A stretch of 64,000 nt of DNA from Callorhinus ursinus (taxonomy: Eukaryota > Chordata > Mammalia > Carnivora > Otariidae), in contig NW_020312968.1 of assembly GCF_003265705.1 (NCBI RefSeq), positions 11,275,732-11,339,731 of the forward strand, written 5' to 3'. The notes under the pieces were generated by a model. That model had not been told where the DNA came from and did no database searches. It saw nothing but the letters and a program-made list of their open reading frames with translations. The position numbers and the translations under genes are program-made. Shown here one piece after another: positions 36,550 to 47,019 of this stretch (position 1 is the stretch's first letter; each line of letters begins with the position of its first letter).

Positions 36550-36768
36550 TTATTTATTTATTTATTTATATTTTTTTAAAGATTTTATTTATTTATTTGA
36601 CAGAGAGAGACACAGCGAGAGGGGGAACACAAGCAGGGGGAGTGGGCGAGAGGGAGAAGCAGGCTTCCCGCTGAGCAGGGATCCCAATGCGGGGCTCGAT
36701 CCCAGGACCCCGGGATCATGACCTGAGCCGAAGGCAGCCGCTTAACGACTGAGCCACCCAGGCGCCCC
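36550..36768 (-). mobile_element. CAN SINE
   Basis: Flanked by exact GAGCACAGTCTTTTTA duplications (36534 and 36769). Good head reverse complement, young-looking copy. Confidence 0.97.
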
Positions 36769-37085
36769 GAGCACAGTCTTTTTAAATAACTGTAGAACAT
36801 GCCCCCAAGTTGATCATGTACTAAGTCACACAGAAAAGCTTAATAAAGTCTAAAAATCAGTATTTTTAGGGAAATCAAATTACATTCATTTTGCTGTGGC
36901 CGGAAAGCTTACAGCATTCACTTGAAAAACCCCGTCTCCGTGGTTTTGATTTGCCAAGGAAATTCAGCACTTTGTGGTTATGGTTCCATTTACTCCCCAC
37001 TTTCCGCCAAGAAGGCTAAACATTTAAAATCCCAATCTATGCCTTGCTTTCTCTTTCTTAGATTTTTATTTTGCCTTGTTCTCGT

Positions 37086-37256
37086 TTAAAGATTTTATTT
37101 ATTTAGAGAGAGGTGGGAGGCAGAGGGAGAGGGAGAGAATCTCAAGCAGCCTTGGCACAGAGCCCAACTCAGGGCTAAATGTCACGACCCCGAGATCACC
37201 ACCCCAGTGGAAATCAAGAGTCAGAAGCTCAACCCACAGAGCCACCCAGGCGCCCC
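37086..37256 (-). mobile_element. CAN SINE, diverged
   Basis: TTAAAGATTTTATTTATTTA start, AGCCACCCAGGCGCCCC end. Confidence 0.93.
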
Positions 37257-37339
37257 TTCCCACTGATGTAAAGAAAAGGCTCTTTTTTTTTTTCCCCATC
37301 TCCCTTGGGCGCTTCTGCCTCATTCGTTGTTTACTTCCC

Positions 37340-37505
37340 TTGCTCTAATTTATTTTGATTGAGATATAATTGACAGGTAACATTCTATTAGTTTCAGGTG
37401 TACAACGTAACGGTTCGCTATTTGTATATACTGTGAAGTGATCACCATGTGAGTCTAGTCACCCTCTGTCGCCACACATAATTACGGCTTTCTCCCCCCC
37501 CCATC
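37340..37505 (-). mobile_element. L1 3' UTR fragment, antisense
   Basis: TTTTGATTGAGATATAATTG, TAGTTTCAGGTGTACAACG and GTGAAGTGATCACCATG are ordered reverse-complement L1 landmarks, followed by an A-run. Confidence 0.85.
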
Positions 37506-38134
37506 TAAAAAAAAAAAAAAAAAAAAAAACAAAGACAAAAGAACCCTAAGGCTTATCTCCTCGTCCCATGTACCTGTGTGCCTACCCCTGGAAGTCCGGC
37601 ACCAGTCCGGCTCACTCTAAGAAGTGACCATTTTCCTGGTGACCCTTTCTCCTTGCCTCCCACCCGCCCTGTCCTGGCCATTTTCTCCAGCTAGAGAGGG
37701 GCAATCCCAGCTGGTTCTTCCTCCTTTGCTCCCCAGTTCTTGACTCTTAATCAGGTGCCAGGCCCCTGTGTTAGGCTCAGTGGTGAGTAAAACACAGGAG
37801 CTTTGGCCGTACTTTCGGCCAAGGTAACAAAATGTAGAGCCAGTTTGCAGGTAGGAAGGTTGGAGCTGAAGATCAATGGGGCGTTGTTTTTGCCTTCTTC
37901 TGGATTCCTTGACCGGAGTTGTGTGATCTCTTTCTCTCTCTGGGATCTGGGATCGATACGATCCTCCGGTTTGTCCTTCAAGCTTCCTTCGTCATCTGTT
38001 TTCCCGAGTTTCCTACAGGCAGCTTTCTTAGTCCGATGAATTATTCCCTAACTCCTCTGCTTCTTCCTTCACCCGCCTCGATTTCACTGAAAACAAAAAT
38101 GGGTGAAGGGGGGCAAAGGTACAAACTTCCGGCC
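37506..38134. other. Intergenic, nothing recognised
   Basis: No supported gene, RNA or repeat apart from the A-run at 37507-37529. Confidence 0.45.
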
Positions 38135-38405
38135 ATAAAATAAGTCCTGGGGATGTAATGTGTAGCATGGTGACTATAGTTAATAATACCGTACTGTATA
38201 TTTGAAAGTTGTTATGAGAGTGGGTATTTAAAGTTCCCATCACAATAAAAAAACTGTAGCTGTGTGTGGCGATGGACGTTAATTGGAGGTATCGCGGTGA
38301 TCATTTTGCAACGTGTACGAATCTGGAGCCTCTTTGGCGCACAGCTAAAACGAATGGTGTGTGTGTGTGTCAATTACATGGGCATAAGAAATTAAATTTT
38401 AAAAT
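38135..38405 (+). mobile_element. L1 3' UTR fragment
   Basis: TAAGTCCTGGGGATGTAATG, GTGACTATAGTTAATAATAC, GATCATTTTGCAACGTG and GTGTCAATTACAT follow L1 3' order on the + strand. Confidence 0.85.
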
Positions 38406-39079
38406 CTGGAAAAATAATCATAGGCTCATGCTAACCTTTACAGTTTCTGCTCCAGAATGATGTAGGGGGCCAGGCGATGCCCCCTTTAAGGCAGTTGCAG
38501 AACCAGCAGACATTTTGACATCACTGATGGGTCACAGGTTTGGATACGTCCCCCAACAGGTTACCTGCAGCAAGAAGAAAATCTCTCTGCATTCTGTTTC
38601 GCAGAAAGGTTGTCGCCTTTGTTCCATTGGCACTGAGGATTTAGAGCACATTCCAGCGAGAACTTTTCAGTCCCTGAACTGGCCCCTGGATGCGCTGCGT
38701 GGGGATAGCAGCCAGCTGAAGGCGAGCAAACCTTGGAGAGCAGCGTGTTCGCTGACCTAGCACAGTGCCTTCCTGCCTCAGTACACTCGGACTTGAACCT
38801 TCAGGAATGAAACACCGAGATACTGACTATGCAATTTGCGAAACCACCTAAGTTGTTTGCAGAAGAACTTTTCTTCCCCCCAAAGAGTTAAAGTTAGCAA
38901 AAACAAACTATCATCCAGGAGAGGGGTCAAGAGGTAGCCTTCTGGAGTTCTATAAGCAGTGTGTAGCTCGATCTGGATGGCACTTATCTGGGTTTATACA
39001 ATGTAGACATTCAGGGAGGAGAACACTTAGGATTCCTGCAGTTTCTGTTTCTTCTACTTCCATCTAAAAATGTTAAAGT
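38406..39079. other. Intergenic, nothing recognised
   Basis: No supported gene, RNA or repeat. Confidence 0.45.
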
Positions 39080-39200
39080 AGAGCTGGTTGGTGGGGATGG
39101 TTGCACAACTTTGTGACTGTACTTCATGCCACTGAACCACACACTTAAAGATGATTAAAATGGTACCTTTTATGTAAACCCTACCACAATAAAAATGATG
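39080..39200 (+). mobile_element. L1 3' end fragment
   Basis: GGGGATGGTTGCACAACTTT, CACTTAAAGATGATTAAAAT and CTACCACAATAAAAATGATG mark the terminal part of an old L1. Confidence 0.85.
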
Positions 39201-39685
39201 CACTTACGTGATCTGGTACAGGTCCCTCTCATATACTGAAGGATGCTAATTAACCTTAATGATGGCCAAGCTGTCCTTTTGAGTAGACGGAAAACCACCT
39301 CTCTGCCTGGAGCGTTTGCCTTGGCTCTGCATCCGTTTTCCCAAGTTCCTTCCCAAGGTCGATCATCTCTCCCAGAAAGTGGAATCGTATCTGTGGGTGA
39401 GGCTCCTGTCCGGGCCTCCTCGTGACCCTGACCTGACCCAGCCCTCACACTCCCCCCTGCTTGCATGGACTCCCAGGGTTGAGGGAAGCAGAACAAAGAC
39501 CTAGGGTTCAAGGGGAGGGCAGGGTGCAGAGCAGGGCAAAGAGAGGAGGGGAGAGGTCCAGCCAGTATATCTGCTCTCCTCCCATCTCTGGCTTCCCCCT
39601 GCCAGCCCCAGCATGAGGCATGAGGCACATTGCAGACTTTTAGGTGGCCAAGAGACCCTAGGTCATTAAGTTCCACCTCTTTCTT
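39201..39685. other. Intergenic, nothing recognised
   Basis: A 168-codon frame on the minus strand (39170-39676) starts inside unremarkable sequence and runs into an L1 end, so I do not call it a gene. Confidence 0.5.
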
Positions 39686-39780
39686 TTTATTTCATTTTTA
39701 TTATTTCATGAGGCAAAGCACAGAGAGGTTAAGGGGCTTTTCTAAGGTCACCCAGCATTTGGAGACTGAGCCACTACTGA
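39686..39780 (-). repeat. MIR SINE fragment
   Basis: CACAGAGAGGTTAAGGGGCT and CTAAGGTCACCCAGCATTTG are antisense MIR core landmarks. Confidence 0.8.
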
Positions 39781-39907
39781 GGGTTAGGCCTTGGTGCCTC
39801 TTGTTACACAGGACCCGCACCTTCAGTGTGGCCCTTTCTCTCGGCTGCTCCTGACTCCTTCTGACCCTTCTTCCTCCTCTACTTTGCTTTCCCTCCAGGG
39901 CATTTTT

Positions 39908-40099
39908 TAAAGATTTTCTTTATTTATTTGTCAGAGAGAGAGAGAGAGAGTGAGAGCACAAGCAGAGGGAGCAGCAGGCTGAGGGAGAAATAGAGTCCCC
40001 GCTGAGCAGGGAGCACGATACAGGACTCGATCCCAGGTCCCCAGGATCTGACCTGAGCCGAAGGCAGACTCTTAACCCACCGAGCCACCCAGACATCCC
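39908..40099 (-). mobile_element. CAN SINE
   Basis: Flanked by CTCCAGGGCATTTTT duplications (39893 and 40101). Confidence 0.95.
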
Positions 40100-40104
40100 T
40101 CTCC

Positions 40105-40445
40105 AGGGCATTTTTAAATAACAAATTTATTTTAGTAAAATTCACAAGTCATGAAATCTGCCCATTGAAAGTATACAATTCATTCACTGGTTTGGGGTAT
40201 ATTGACAGTTGTGCAACCTCATCAATTTTAAAACATTTTCATCACCCCAAAAATGGTACCCTTAGCACTCCTGCCCCATTTGCCCCCAACCCCCAGCCCA
40301 AGAAAACCATCAACCCGCAGATTTGCCTCTTCTGCACGTTTCATATAGACGGAATCCTATAATTTGTGATCCTTTGTGATTGGTGTCTGTTACTTAGCAT
40401 CATGTTTTCAGGCTGCAACCATGTTGCCCACTTCGAGATCATCCA
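40105..40445 (-). mobile_element. L1 3' UTR fragment, antisense
   Basis: GTATACAATTCATTCACTGG, GTTGTGCAACCTCATCAAT, CATTTTCATCACCCC and TTACTTAGCATCATGTTTTC are ordered reverse-complement L1 landmarks. Confidence 0.85.
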
Positions 40446-40602
40446 GTTGTTCCCGGCACGGGAGGGAGAGTAAACGGGTGGAGGGCGCATGCACAAGAGA
40501 ATCCTGAGGGTCACCGCCCAGCCGCACGAGAAATGAAGGCCAGAAGTGGTTCCCTCCCCTGTCCCGCACCTCATTTTCTTCTTTAATTTAATCTCCACAG
40601 CC

Positions 40603-40790
40603 GGGGCGCCTGGGTGGCTCTGTCGTTAAGCGGCTGCCTTCGGCTCGGGTCATGATCCCAGATCGAGCCCCGTATCGGGCTCCCTGCTCAGCGGGGAGTC
40701 AGTTTCTCCTTCTGCCCCTACCCCTGCTCGTGCTCGCTCACTCGCTTGCTCTCAAATGAATACATAAAATCTTAAAAAAAAAAAAAAAAA
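40603..40790 (+). mobile_element. CAN SINE
   Basis: GGGGCGCCTGGGTGGCTCTG head and CATAAAATC tail with an A-run. Confidence 0.95.
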
Positions 40791-40803
40791 GAATATACAG
40801 TGA

Positions 40804-40912
40804 GGGGCACCTGGCTGGCTTAGTCAGAAGAGTGTGTCACTCTTGATCTCGAGGTTATGAGTTTGAGCCCCACAATGGGTGTAGAGATTACTAAAAACAA
40901 ATAAACTTAAAG
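40804..40912 (+). mobile_element. Short old tRNA-derived SINE
   Basis: GGGGCACCTGGCTGGCTTAG head, GAGTTTGAGCCCCACAATGG, ending AAACAAATAAACTTA. About 110 bases, of the same short class as the copy at 34222. Confidence 0.85.
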
Positions 40913-40960
40913 ATATAGATATCTTTATATATATAGGAGAAAAAGTCCCAGCTTTTTCTT

Positions 40961-41147
40961 TTTAGGATTTATTTATTTGAGAGAGAGAGCAAGGGGAGGG
41001 GCAGAGGAAAGGGAGAGAGAGAATGTCAAGCAGACTCCCCACTGAGTGCAGAGCCCAAAACGGGGCTTAATCTCACCACCCTGAGATCATGACCTAACCC
41101 AAAATCGAGAATCAGACACTTAATTGACTGAGCCAACCAGGCACCCC
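40961..41147 (-). mobile_element. CAN SINE
   Basis: TAGGATTTATTTATTTGAGA start and GAGCCAACCAGGCACCCC end. Flanked by CCAGCTTTTTCTT and CCAGCTTTCTTAA. Confidence 0.94.
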
Positions 41148-41239
41148 TCATTCTCCAGCTTTCTTAATTTCTTAACTTTCGAACCCCAAGGCTGTATTAC
41201 TCATTCAAAAATATGTACCTATTTTAAAATCCACTCAGT

Positions 41240-41413
41240 TGGGGCACCTGGGTGGTTCAGTTGGTTAAACATCTACCTTCAGCTCAAGTCATGATCCCAG
41301 GTTCCTGAGATCGAGGCCCGCATCAGGCTCCCTGCTCAGTAGGAGAGTTAGCTTCTCCCTCTCCCTGCTCGTATTCTCTCTCTCACTCTCTCAAATAAAT
41401 AAAATCTTTTTTA
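41240..41413 (+). mobile_element. CAN SINE
   Basis: GGGGCACCTGGGTGGTTCAG head. Duplications AAAATCCACTCAGT and AAAATCCACTCATT flank it. Confidence 0.95.
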
Positions 41414-41989
41414 AAAATCCACTCATTCATTCAACAAACATTAATGAGCCACTAGGGCATCACAGGTCCTGGGCTAGGTGGTGGAGATACAGCTGTGAGC
41501 AAGACCAAACAAAAACATGGAAAAGACTCTATAGACTTCACACCCCTTGCTTCTGAGTGTCCAAAAGACCAGCTCTGACACCAGACATAACTCCTTGATG
41601 AACAGGAATCCTCCCCTCCTTTCCTCTCCGATTTTCTACAGAATTTTTTCATCTGCATCGCAAATAACTGTTAATTACCTGCCCCTTTGTCTTGTTTGCT
41701 TTGGCTTCAACAGTGCTCAGTGCAGATCACCCTAATTAAGTTGCTATCACTGTTCACACTGTTCACCTTAAAAAATAAACTGACATTACTTTACGAGCAA
41801 AAACAAGTTTATTTAGGAACAGCAGAGAAGGGCATCCAGCACACAGAAGCTGGGGGAAAACAATAGGCAAGTCTGCGAACAAAGCAGAGGAACACCTTTT
41901 CATAAAGGGTGGGTGGGGGGAGTTGGGAGGGGCTGTTATAAACAAAATATCAATTGGAGTAAACTGGCAGTTCCAAATACAGTGGCTTC

Positions 41990-42132
41990 TCATTGGCCAA
42001 GTTGTGACTGTCTCTCATTGGCCGAGTTGTGCCTGTCTCTCATTGGCCGAGTTGTGNNNNNNNNNNCTGTCTCTCATTGGCCGAGTTGTGCCTGCCTCTC
42101 ATTGGCTGAGTTGTGCCTGTCTCTCATTGGCT
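41990..42132. repeat. Tandem 25-bp repeat with ATTGG (CCAAT) cores
   Basis: ATTGG cores at 41992, 42017, 42042, 42076, 42101 and 42126. Visible spacing is exactly 25, except across the gap. The unit contains CATTGGCCGAGTTGTG. On the LTR coding strand each is a GGCCAATGAG box of the NF-Y type. Confidence 0.95.
42057..42066. other. Assembly gap (10 N)
   Basis: Ten N inside the 25-bp tandem array. Outside the N the flanks give 24 bases of a unit, so the true length should be 1 plus a multiple of 25. Confidence 0.99.
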
Positions 42133-42289
42133 GGGCTGTTCCTGGGCAAGAAGAAGATCTTCCTTCCTGCGGGGGGAGTAGCAAAGTATAGGTCTCTTCC
42201 TGTTTGGAATGCAAGGTACTGTCTCCTCCCCTTGAGGTCTGCAAGTGGTAGGGCCCCAGAGCTCTCCCTTCTGGCTTCCCAACTCCATT

Positions 42290-42500
42290 TTATTTTATTT
42301 CATTTTATCTTATTTTTAATTTTTTTGAGGTTTTATTAATTTTAGAGAGAGAGCATGCGGGGGGGAGCGGCAGAGGGTGCGGGAGAGAGAATCCCAAGCA
42401 GAGCCCCCGGCGGGGCCCTATCTCTGGACCTGGAGATCACAGCCTGAGCTGAAATCAAGAGTTGGTCGCTTAACTGACTGTGCCATGCTGGTGCTCCCGC
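42290..42500 (-). mobile_element. CAN SINE, old
   Basis: GAGGTTTTATTAATTTTAGA start, TGTGCCATGCTGGTGCTCCC end. CTCCATT occurs on both sides. Confidence 0.85.
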
Positions 42501-42506
42501 ATCTCC

Positions 42507-42548
42507 ATTCATTCATTCATTCATTCATTCATTTATTTATTTATTTAT
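42507..42548. repeat. (CATT)n/(TTTA)n simple repeat
   Basis: CATT tetranucleotides passing into TTTA, at the tail side of the next SINE. Confidence 0.95.
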
Positions 42549-42727
42549 GATTTTATTTGAGAGAGAGAGAATGAGAGATAGAGAGCACGAGAGGGAAGAG
42601 GGTCAGAGGGAGAAGCAGACTCCCTGCTGAGCAGGGAGCCCGATGTGGGACTCGACCCCGGGACTCCAGGATCATGACCTGAGCCGAAGGCAGTCGCTTA
42701 ACCAACTGAGCCACCCAGGCGCCCCCC
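42549..42727 (-). mobile_element. CAN SINE
   Basis: GATTTTATTTGAGAGAGAGA start and GAGCCACCCAGGCGCCCCCC end. Flanked by CATCTCCATT on both sides. Confidence 0.95.
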
Positions 42728-42808
42728 CATCTCCATTTTAAATGAGGTTTCCCTTTATTAGTTTTCACAGCACACTTGTCCATGATAAGCCTGAAACATC
42801 CCAGCTCT

Positions 42809-42893
42809 GGGCGCCTGGGTGGCCCAGTTGCTTAAGCGACTGCCTTCGGCTCAGGTCGTGATCCCGGAGTCCCCGGGATCGAGTCCCGCATCT
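42809..42893 (+). mobile_element. CAN SINE, tRNA-like head only
   Basis: GGGCGCCTGGGTGGCCCAGT to GATCGAGTCCCGCATC, then unrelated sequence. It is the second head-only copy, cut at nearly the same place as the one at 33629. Confidence 0.88.
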
Positions 42894-43319
42894 TCGTGTC
42901 TGGAGTAGATCCTAGGCTTGCGTGCATTTGTACTTTTGTCCTCCTTTTGGGCTGAAATAGGCTTGCCCCCCCTGCCTGCCTGGCATGACTCCTCTCCTCC
43001 CCAGGCTTGATACAGTTCCTTAATACGTATCCAGCCGAACGCTTTATTTATGTGGCTGTCTTCCCTGGTAATCCTGAGCTCTGGCAAGAAGGAGTCTATG
43101 TCGGATTCCTCCTCTAACCCACCAGCCAGGAGGGGCCTGGCGGGAGGGAGGGAACCTGAGGGGCAAAGACAGGTCCCTCATTTTAGACCAAGCCTGCTGT
43201 CCACGAAAGACTTTGAATGTACCTCCAAATGTATTATCCCATTTTGCAATGTTGTCTTAAAAAAGAAAAAACATACTGGGAACCTCAAAAACAAATGGAA
43301 GGCCATAGCAGGGATTCAC

Positions 43320-43625
43320 ACTCTTTTTAGGTAACAGGACCAGATAGAAAATATTTTAATCTTTGTGAGCCATACAGCCTCTGTTGCAGCTCCTGGGCTC
43401 TGCCCTTCTATCTTCAAAGCAGCTATAGACAGCACATAAAGGAGTGGGTGTAATTGTGTTCCTATAAAACTTTATAGGCACCAAAATTTGAATTTCATAT
43501 AATTTCCTGTGTCACAAAAATTCTACTTTTCATTTTCTTCCAGCCATCTAAAAATGTAGAACCCATTCTTAGCCTATGGGCGCTAGGAAATATACGCTCA
43601 TCTGAATCTGGCCTACAGAGATATA
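43320..43625 (-). mobile_element. hAT-like DNA transposon fragment
   Basis: CCAGATAGAAAATATTTTAA, TTTGTGAGCCATACAGCCTC, CAGCTATAGACAGCAC and TGTTCCTATAAAACTTTA match the order of a common mammalian hAT-type element. Strand and subfamily are tentative. Confidence 0.65.
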
Positions 43626-43658
43626 GCTGGAGGACCCCGATCCAAAAATGGTTTTTTG

Positions 43659-43813
43659 GGGGGCGCCAGGGTGGCTCAGTTGGTTAAGCATTTGCCTTTG
43701 GCGTAGGTCATGATCTTGCGGTCCTGGGATCGAGCCCCACATCGGGCTCCCTGCTCAGCAGGGAGTGCTCGTGCTCTCAAATGAGTAAATAAAATCTTAA
43801 AAAAAAAAAAAGT
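43659..43813 (+). mobile_element. CAN SINE lacking the pyrimidine body
   Basis: Intact head, GATCGAGCCCCACATCGGGC, then GGGAGTGCTCGTGCTCTC and a short tail. The CTCCCTCTCCCTCTGCC body is deleted. Confidence 0.93.
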
Positions 43814-43864
43814 GTTTTATTTTTTCCTATTCCTAAGAGGACTTGGGGAAATGGTATTTCCCAG

Positions 43865-43995
43865 GACCTATAAAATTAGGGTTGTCATATTTGGCAAATA
43901 AAAGATACAGAACACCCAGTGGAATTTTAATTTCAGATCAGCAAGGAAAAATAGTTTTTAGTGTACGTATGTCCCATGCAGTATTTATGTATTTC
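43865..43995. repeat. Old interspersed repeat, family not named
   Basis: GGGTTGTCATATTTGGCAAA, TACAGAACACCCAG and ATTTCAGATCAGCAAGG resemble a familiar mammalian repeat related to DNA transposons. Confidence 0.5.
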
Positions 43996-44493
43996 ATCTG
44001 GTACCCCTACTTCAGAGCGTATCAATAGTTTTCACTGAGTATAAGGCTACCAATCCCACCCTCTACTCCTACCACCCACCACCTCCAACACCACTGTGCT
44101 GGTGTCTACAACAGTTGATTATGCGTATTCCCTTGTAGAGACCCCTTTGAGTTTGCAGTGTGTAGGGGTGGGTGCGGGGAAACAGACACTACCTGTCTTC
44201 TGGGCAGGAAGTAGGGCCTGAAAGGGAGCAGGGAGAAGCTTCTTTGCCCCGCCCAGGACCCCCTCCACACCAGTGCACGTGTACAAGATGGCAGTCATGT
44301 AGGGCAAACATACTGGCTGGCAGAGGCGCTGCATAAAGATGGCGCCTGCCTTGTGGTGGCAAATCTGGCTGTGGGCTGGCAGAACCCCAACCAATGACCT
44401 TGGAGTCCCAGGGAAGGGGGACTCTTCACTGGTAGTGGTATAGAAATATATAAATAATTATTTCTTGTCATTTTATAGTTGCAGGTAGTTGTC

Positions 44494-44676
44494 TTTTTTT
44501 TTAAGATTTTATTTATTTATTTAGAGGAGGGAGAAGGGCAGAGGGAGAGAGAAACTCTGAAGCCGACTCTGTACTAAGAGCAGAGCCCGCCGCGAGACTT
44601 GATCCTATGACCCCGAGATCACGACCTGAACCGAAATCAAGAGTCAGCCACAACAGACTGAGCCACCCAGGCATCC
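44494..44676 (-). mobile_element. CAN SINE
   Basis: Flanked by TGCAGGTAGTTGTC and TGCAGGTAGTTTTT. Confidence 0.95.
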
Positions 44677-45589
44677 CTGCAGGTAGTTTTTAAATAATTT
44701 GTGCCAATAATTATAATGATTAGGGTTAGTCTAACCTAATCTTGGCACCAAATGCCATAGTCATCCTCACTGTCTAGCTTCTTGACCCATCATTCTTTTG
44801 GGATTAGATGAATTTTTCTTTTTATAATGTATGTCTAAACCTTAGTATAGTTTCCTTCTATTTGTTGGGAAAGTGGAAACCTGACAAGGTCTTCTCTGGG
44901 GCGGGGGGAGCTTGCTAAAGCACATAATAACTGATATATGTGTCTCCTAAAGGTTTCAATTTTTAAACTTTGAATCAGCCACAAAATATTCATTTTACTA
45001 TTCTCAGTGTTTCTGCCTCATGTAAAAGGCCTATGGTAAAAATCCAGGCACACTTACATTGTTATTTATCTTGGCAGTATTAGCATTGTGAATCTATCTG
45101 TTTGTCTTCTTTTTATTTTGTTAGCAAACTGAGAAATCAGCAAGATAGTGGCTATTGAACCCAATGGGAGATGTATCTGAGCACATTTGTTGATATACAT
45201 TTTAACTTCCAATTCATTTGAAACTCTTAAATGAAATGTTATTTCAGGATTTGTGTTCACTGTTTCCTCTGGTCTTTTAAAACTATCACAGCAGAAGGCA
45301 CAGGAAAACCTTGCAAGAGCCTCAATTTACCAGAGCATTAGCTGTATGAGAAAGTACTTAAATAAATAGACAGTAATTTCAGGGGGATTGTTAAAATTAA
45401 AAACTAGACACCTTTGTTTTTAAATGGCCAATTAAAAGAAGGCATTTGTAAGTTAAAACCTAAAATAGCAATTTGAATGTGTTTGCTCTTTACGAATCTC
45501 ACACATTAAAGGTATATTATTATTCTTTCTCCACCTAATTAAACTTTGTAAAATAAATTTTTTTGAACCTAACATTTTACTTTTTTTAA
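44677..45589. other. Intergenic, AT-rich, nothing recognised
   Basis: About 0.9 kb without a supported feature. Confidence 0.45.
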
Positions 45590-45725
45590 TAAGGTTTTTT
45601 TTTTGGTTTTCATTTAAATTCTGGTTAGTTAACACACTTTGGGTGTAGAATTTAGTGATTCAACAATTCTATACATTACTCTGTGGCTCATCATAAGTGT
45701 GCTCTTTAATCACCGTCTAAAATAC
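45590..45725 (-). mobile_element. Carnivoran L1 3' UTR fragment, antisense
   Basis: TTCTGGTTAGTTAACACACT, GTGTAGAATTTAGTGATTCA and TGGCTCATCATAAG match the same 3' end as the L1 copy at 35905. Confidence 0.85.
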
Positions 45726-45750
45726 ATATATTTTTTAAAGATTTATTTAC

Positions 45751-45917
45751 TGGGATGCCTGGGTGGCTCAGTCCGTTAAGCATCTGCCTTCAGGGCTCAG
45801 GTCATGATCCCAAGGTCCCGGGATAGAGTCCCACATTGGGCTCCCTGCTCGGAGGGAGGCCTGCTTCTTCCTCTGCCTGTCACTCCCCCTGCTTGTGCTC
45901 TCTCTCTCTGACAAAAA
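45751..45917 (+). mobile_element. CAN SINE, left half of an inverted pair
   Basis: GGGATGCCTGGGTGGCTCAG head. Its tail meets the tail of an antisense copy directly. Confidence 0.94.
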
Positions 45918-46134
45918 TAAAGATTTTATTTATTTATGCCAGAGAGAGAGAGAGAGAGAGAGAGCAAGAGAGCACATGGGCGAGTGGGGGGAGGGGCAGA
46001 GGGAGAGACTGTCCAGCAGACTCCCCACTGAGTGGGAGTCCAGGGAGGAGAGCCTCCACCCAAGGACCCTGAGATCATACCCTGAGCAGAAACCAAGAGT
46101 TCACACCTAACCAAGTGAGCCACCCAGGTGTCCC
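45918..46134 (-). mobile_element. CAN SINE, right half of an inverted pair
   Basis: AAGATTTTATTTATTTATGC start with a long GA-run, GAGCCACCCAGGTGTCCC end. TAAAATACATATATTTT and TAAAATAAATATTTTT lie outside the pair, so this copy came first and the + copy inserted in its tail. Confidence 0.94.
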
Positions 46135-47019
46135 TAAAATAAATATTTTTAACCAAATTTCTTCTTGAAATTTTAAGCAATTAATCCCACAAGAAAAACT
46201 TAGGATGGCAAGCCATTTCTTTTCCTTTAGGTTAATATAAAAGGGTCACTATGCTGCTGACAATCTCAGAACAGCAGTTAATACTGAAAAGTCGTCTACA
46301 GTTATCTTCAGAATACATTTTTTTACTTTCTCTGGAGGCTGAGTGCATTTTCTCTGGATCACTTCGTTTAACTTTCAAGTTGGGTGATTTTTCTTTTTTC
46401 TAGATAACTTAAGCTTTTCCCTTTAAATGTCATAACATTTATGTTTTAACAATTCTTCCATGGGAAAAATTATAAAATATTTATATTCTTTTCTTAAAGG
46501 GTAAGGAATAGAACATGATTTAAACTTCTGTTGCTAACTCACGGGGGCATTACTTGTGACAATCAATCATTGCACAGTCTTAGAAAACAGGGCTGCCCCG
46601 AGGCGGGGGGTGGGGGTCCCCTGCAGGCAGTAAGCCTCTGCCCTGAGTAACACAGAGCCCTGCCTCCCTGGGTGCTGACTCCTCCCTCCCATGGGCTCCC
46701 ACCCGTGCTCTTCGGCTCACTTTTGGTGTGCCACCTTATTGCTTCCTTCAGTCTTAGGGCCTGAGATGGGCCCCAGATGCTCAGATAATGTGTGGACAGT
46801 GCTTTGTGACAGATGCTTGCTACTCAGAGTTTCTGCCCCTCACCTCCAAGTTCCAGGCTGGGCTCCTAATTACTGACCTTGTTGGCAACAGTTTACTTGG
46901 GAAGAACTAGCCAACTGCTCAGATCCTAGAAGCTGCCTCCTAATTTCCCTCATCTTCTGCTGGTGGTTCAAGCTTCTCCTGTGGGTATTCTGAATCAACT
47001 GCTCACATTAAGATTGTGC
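46135..47019. other. Intergenic, nothing recognised
   Basis: AT-rich first half, C/G-richer second half; no supported feature. Confidence 0.45.

Larger units (their letters stand above)
41760..42288 (-). mobile_element. Solitary ERV LTR, antisense, with tandem CCAAT-box enhancer
   Basis: Read on the minus strand the segment has the layout of a retroviral LTR. U3 holds a tandem array of 25-base units with CCAAT boxes. A weak TATA-like GTTTATAAC lies near 41938. CTAAATAAACTTG near 41810 is a polyadenylation signal, followed by a short T-rich end. The ends TG...CA are approximate, and I could not find a clear target-site duplication. No gag, pol or env sequence adjoins it, so it is a solo LTR. 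Family not asserted. Confidence 0.7.

Noticed and set aside
39170..39676. 168-codon minus-strand frame
   Set aside because: Overlaps an L1 3' end and has no recognisable domain.
41990..42132. CRISPR-like regular repeat spacing
   Set aside because: Mammalian DNA, units are directly tandem with no unique spacers, and the array lies in an LTR.
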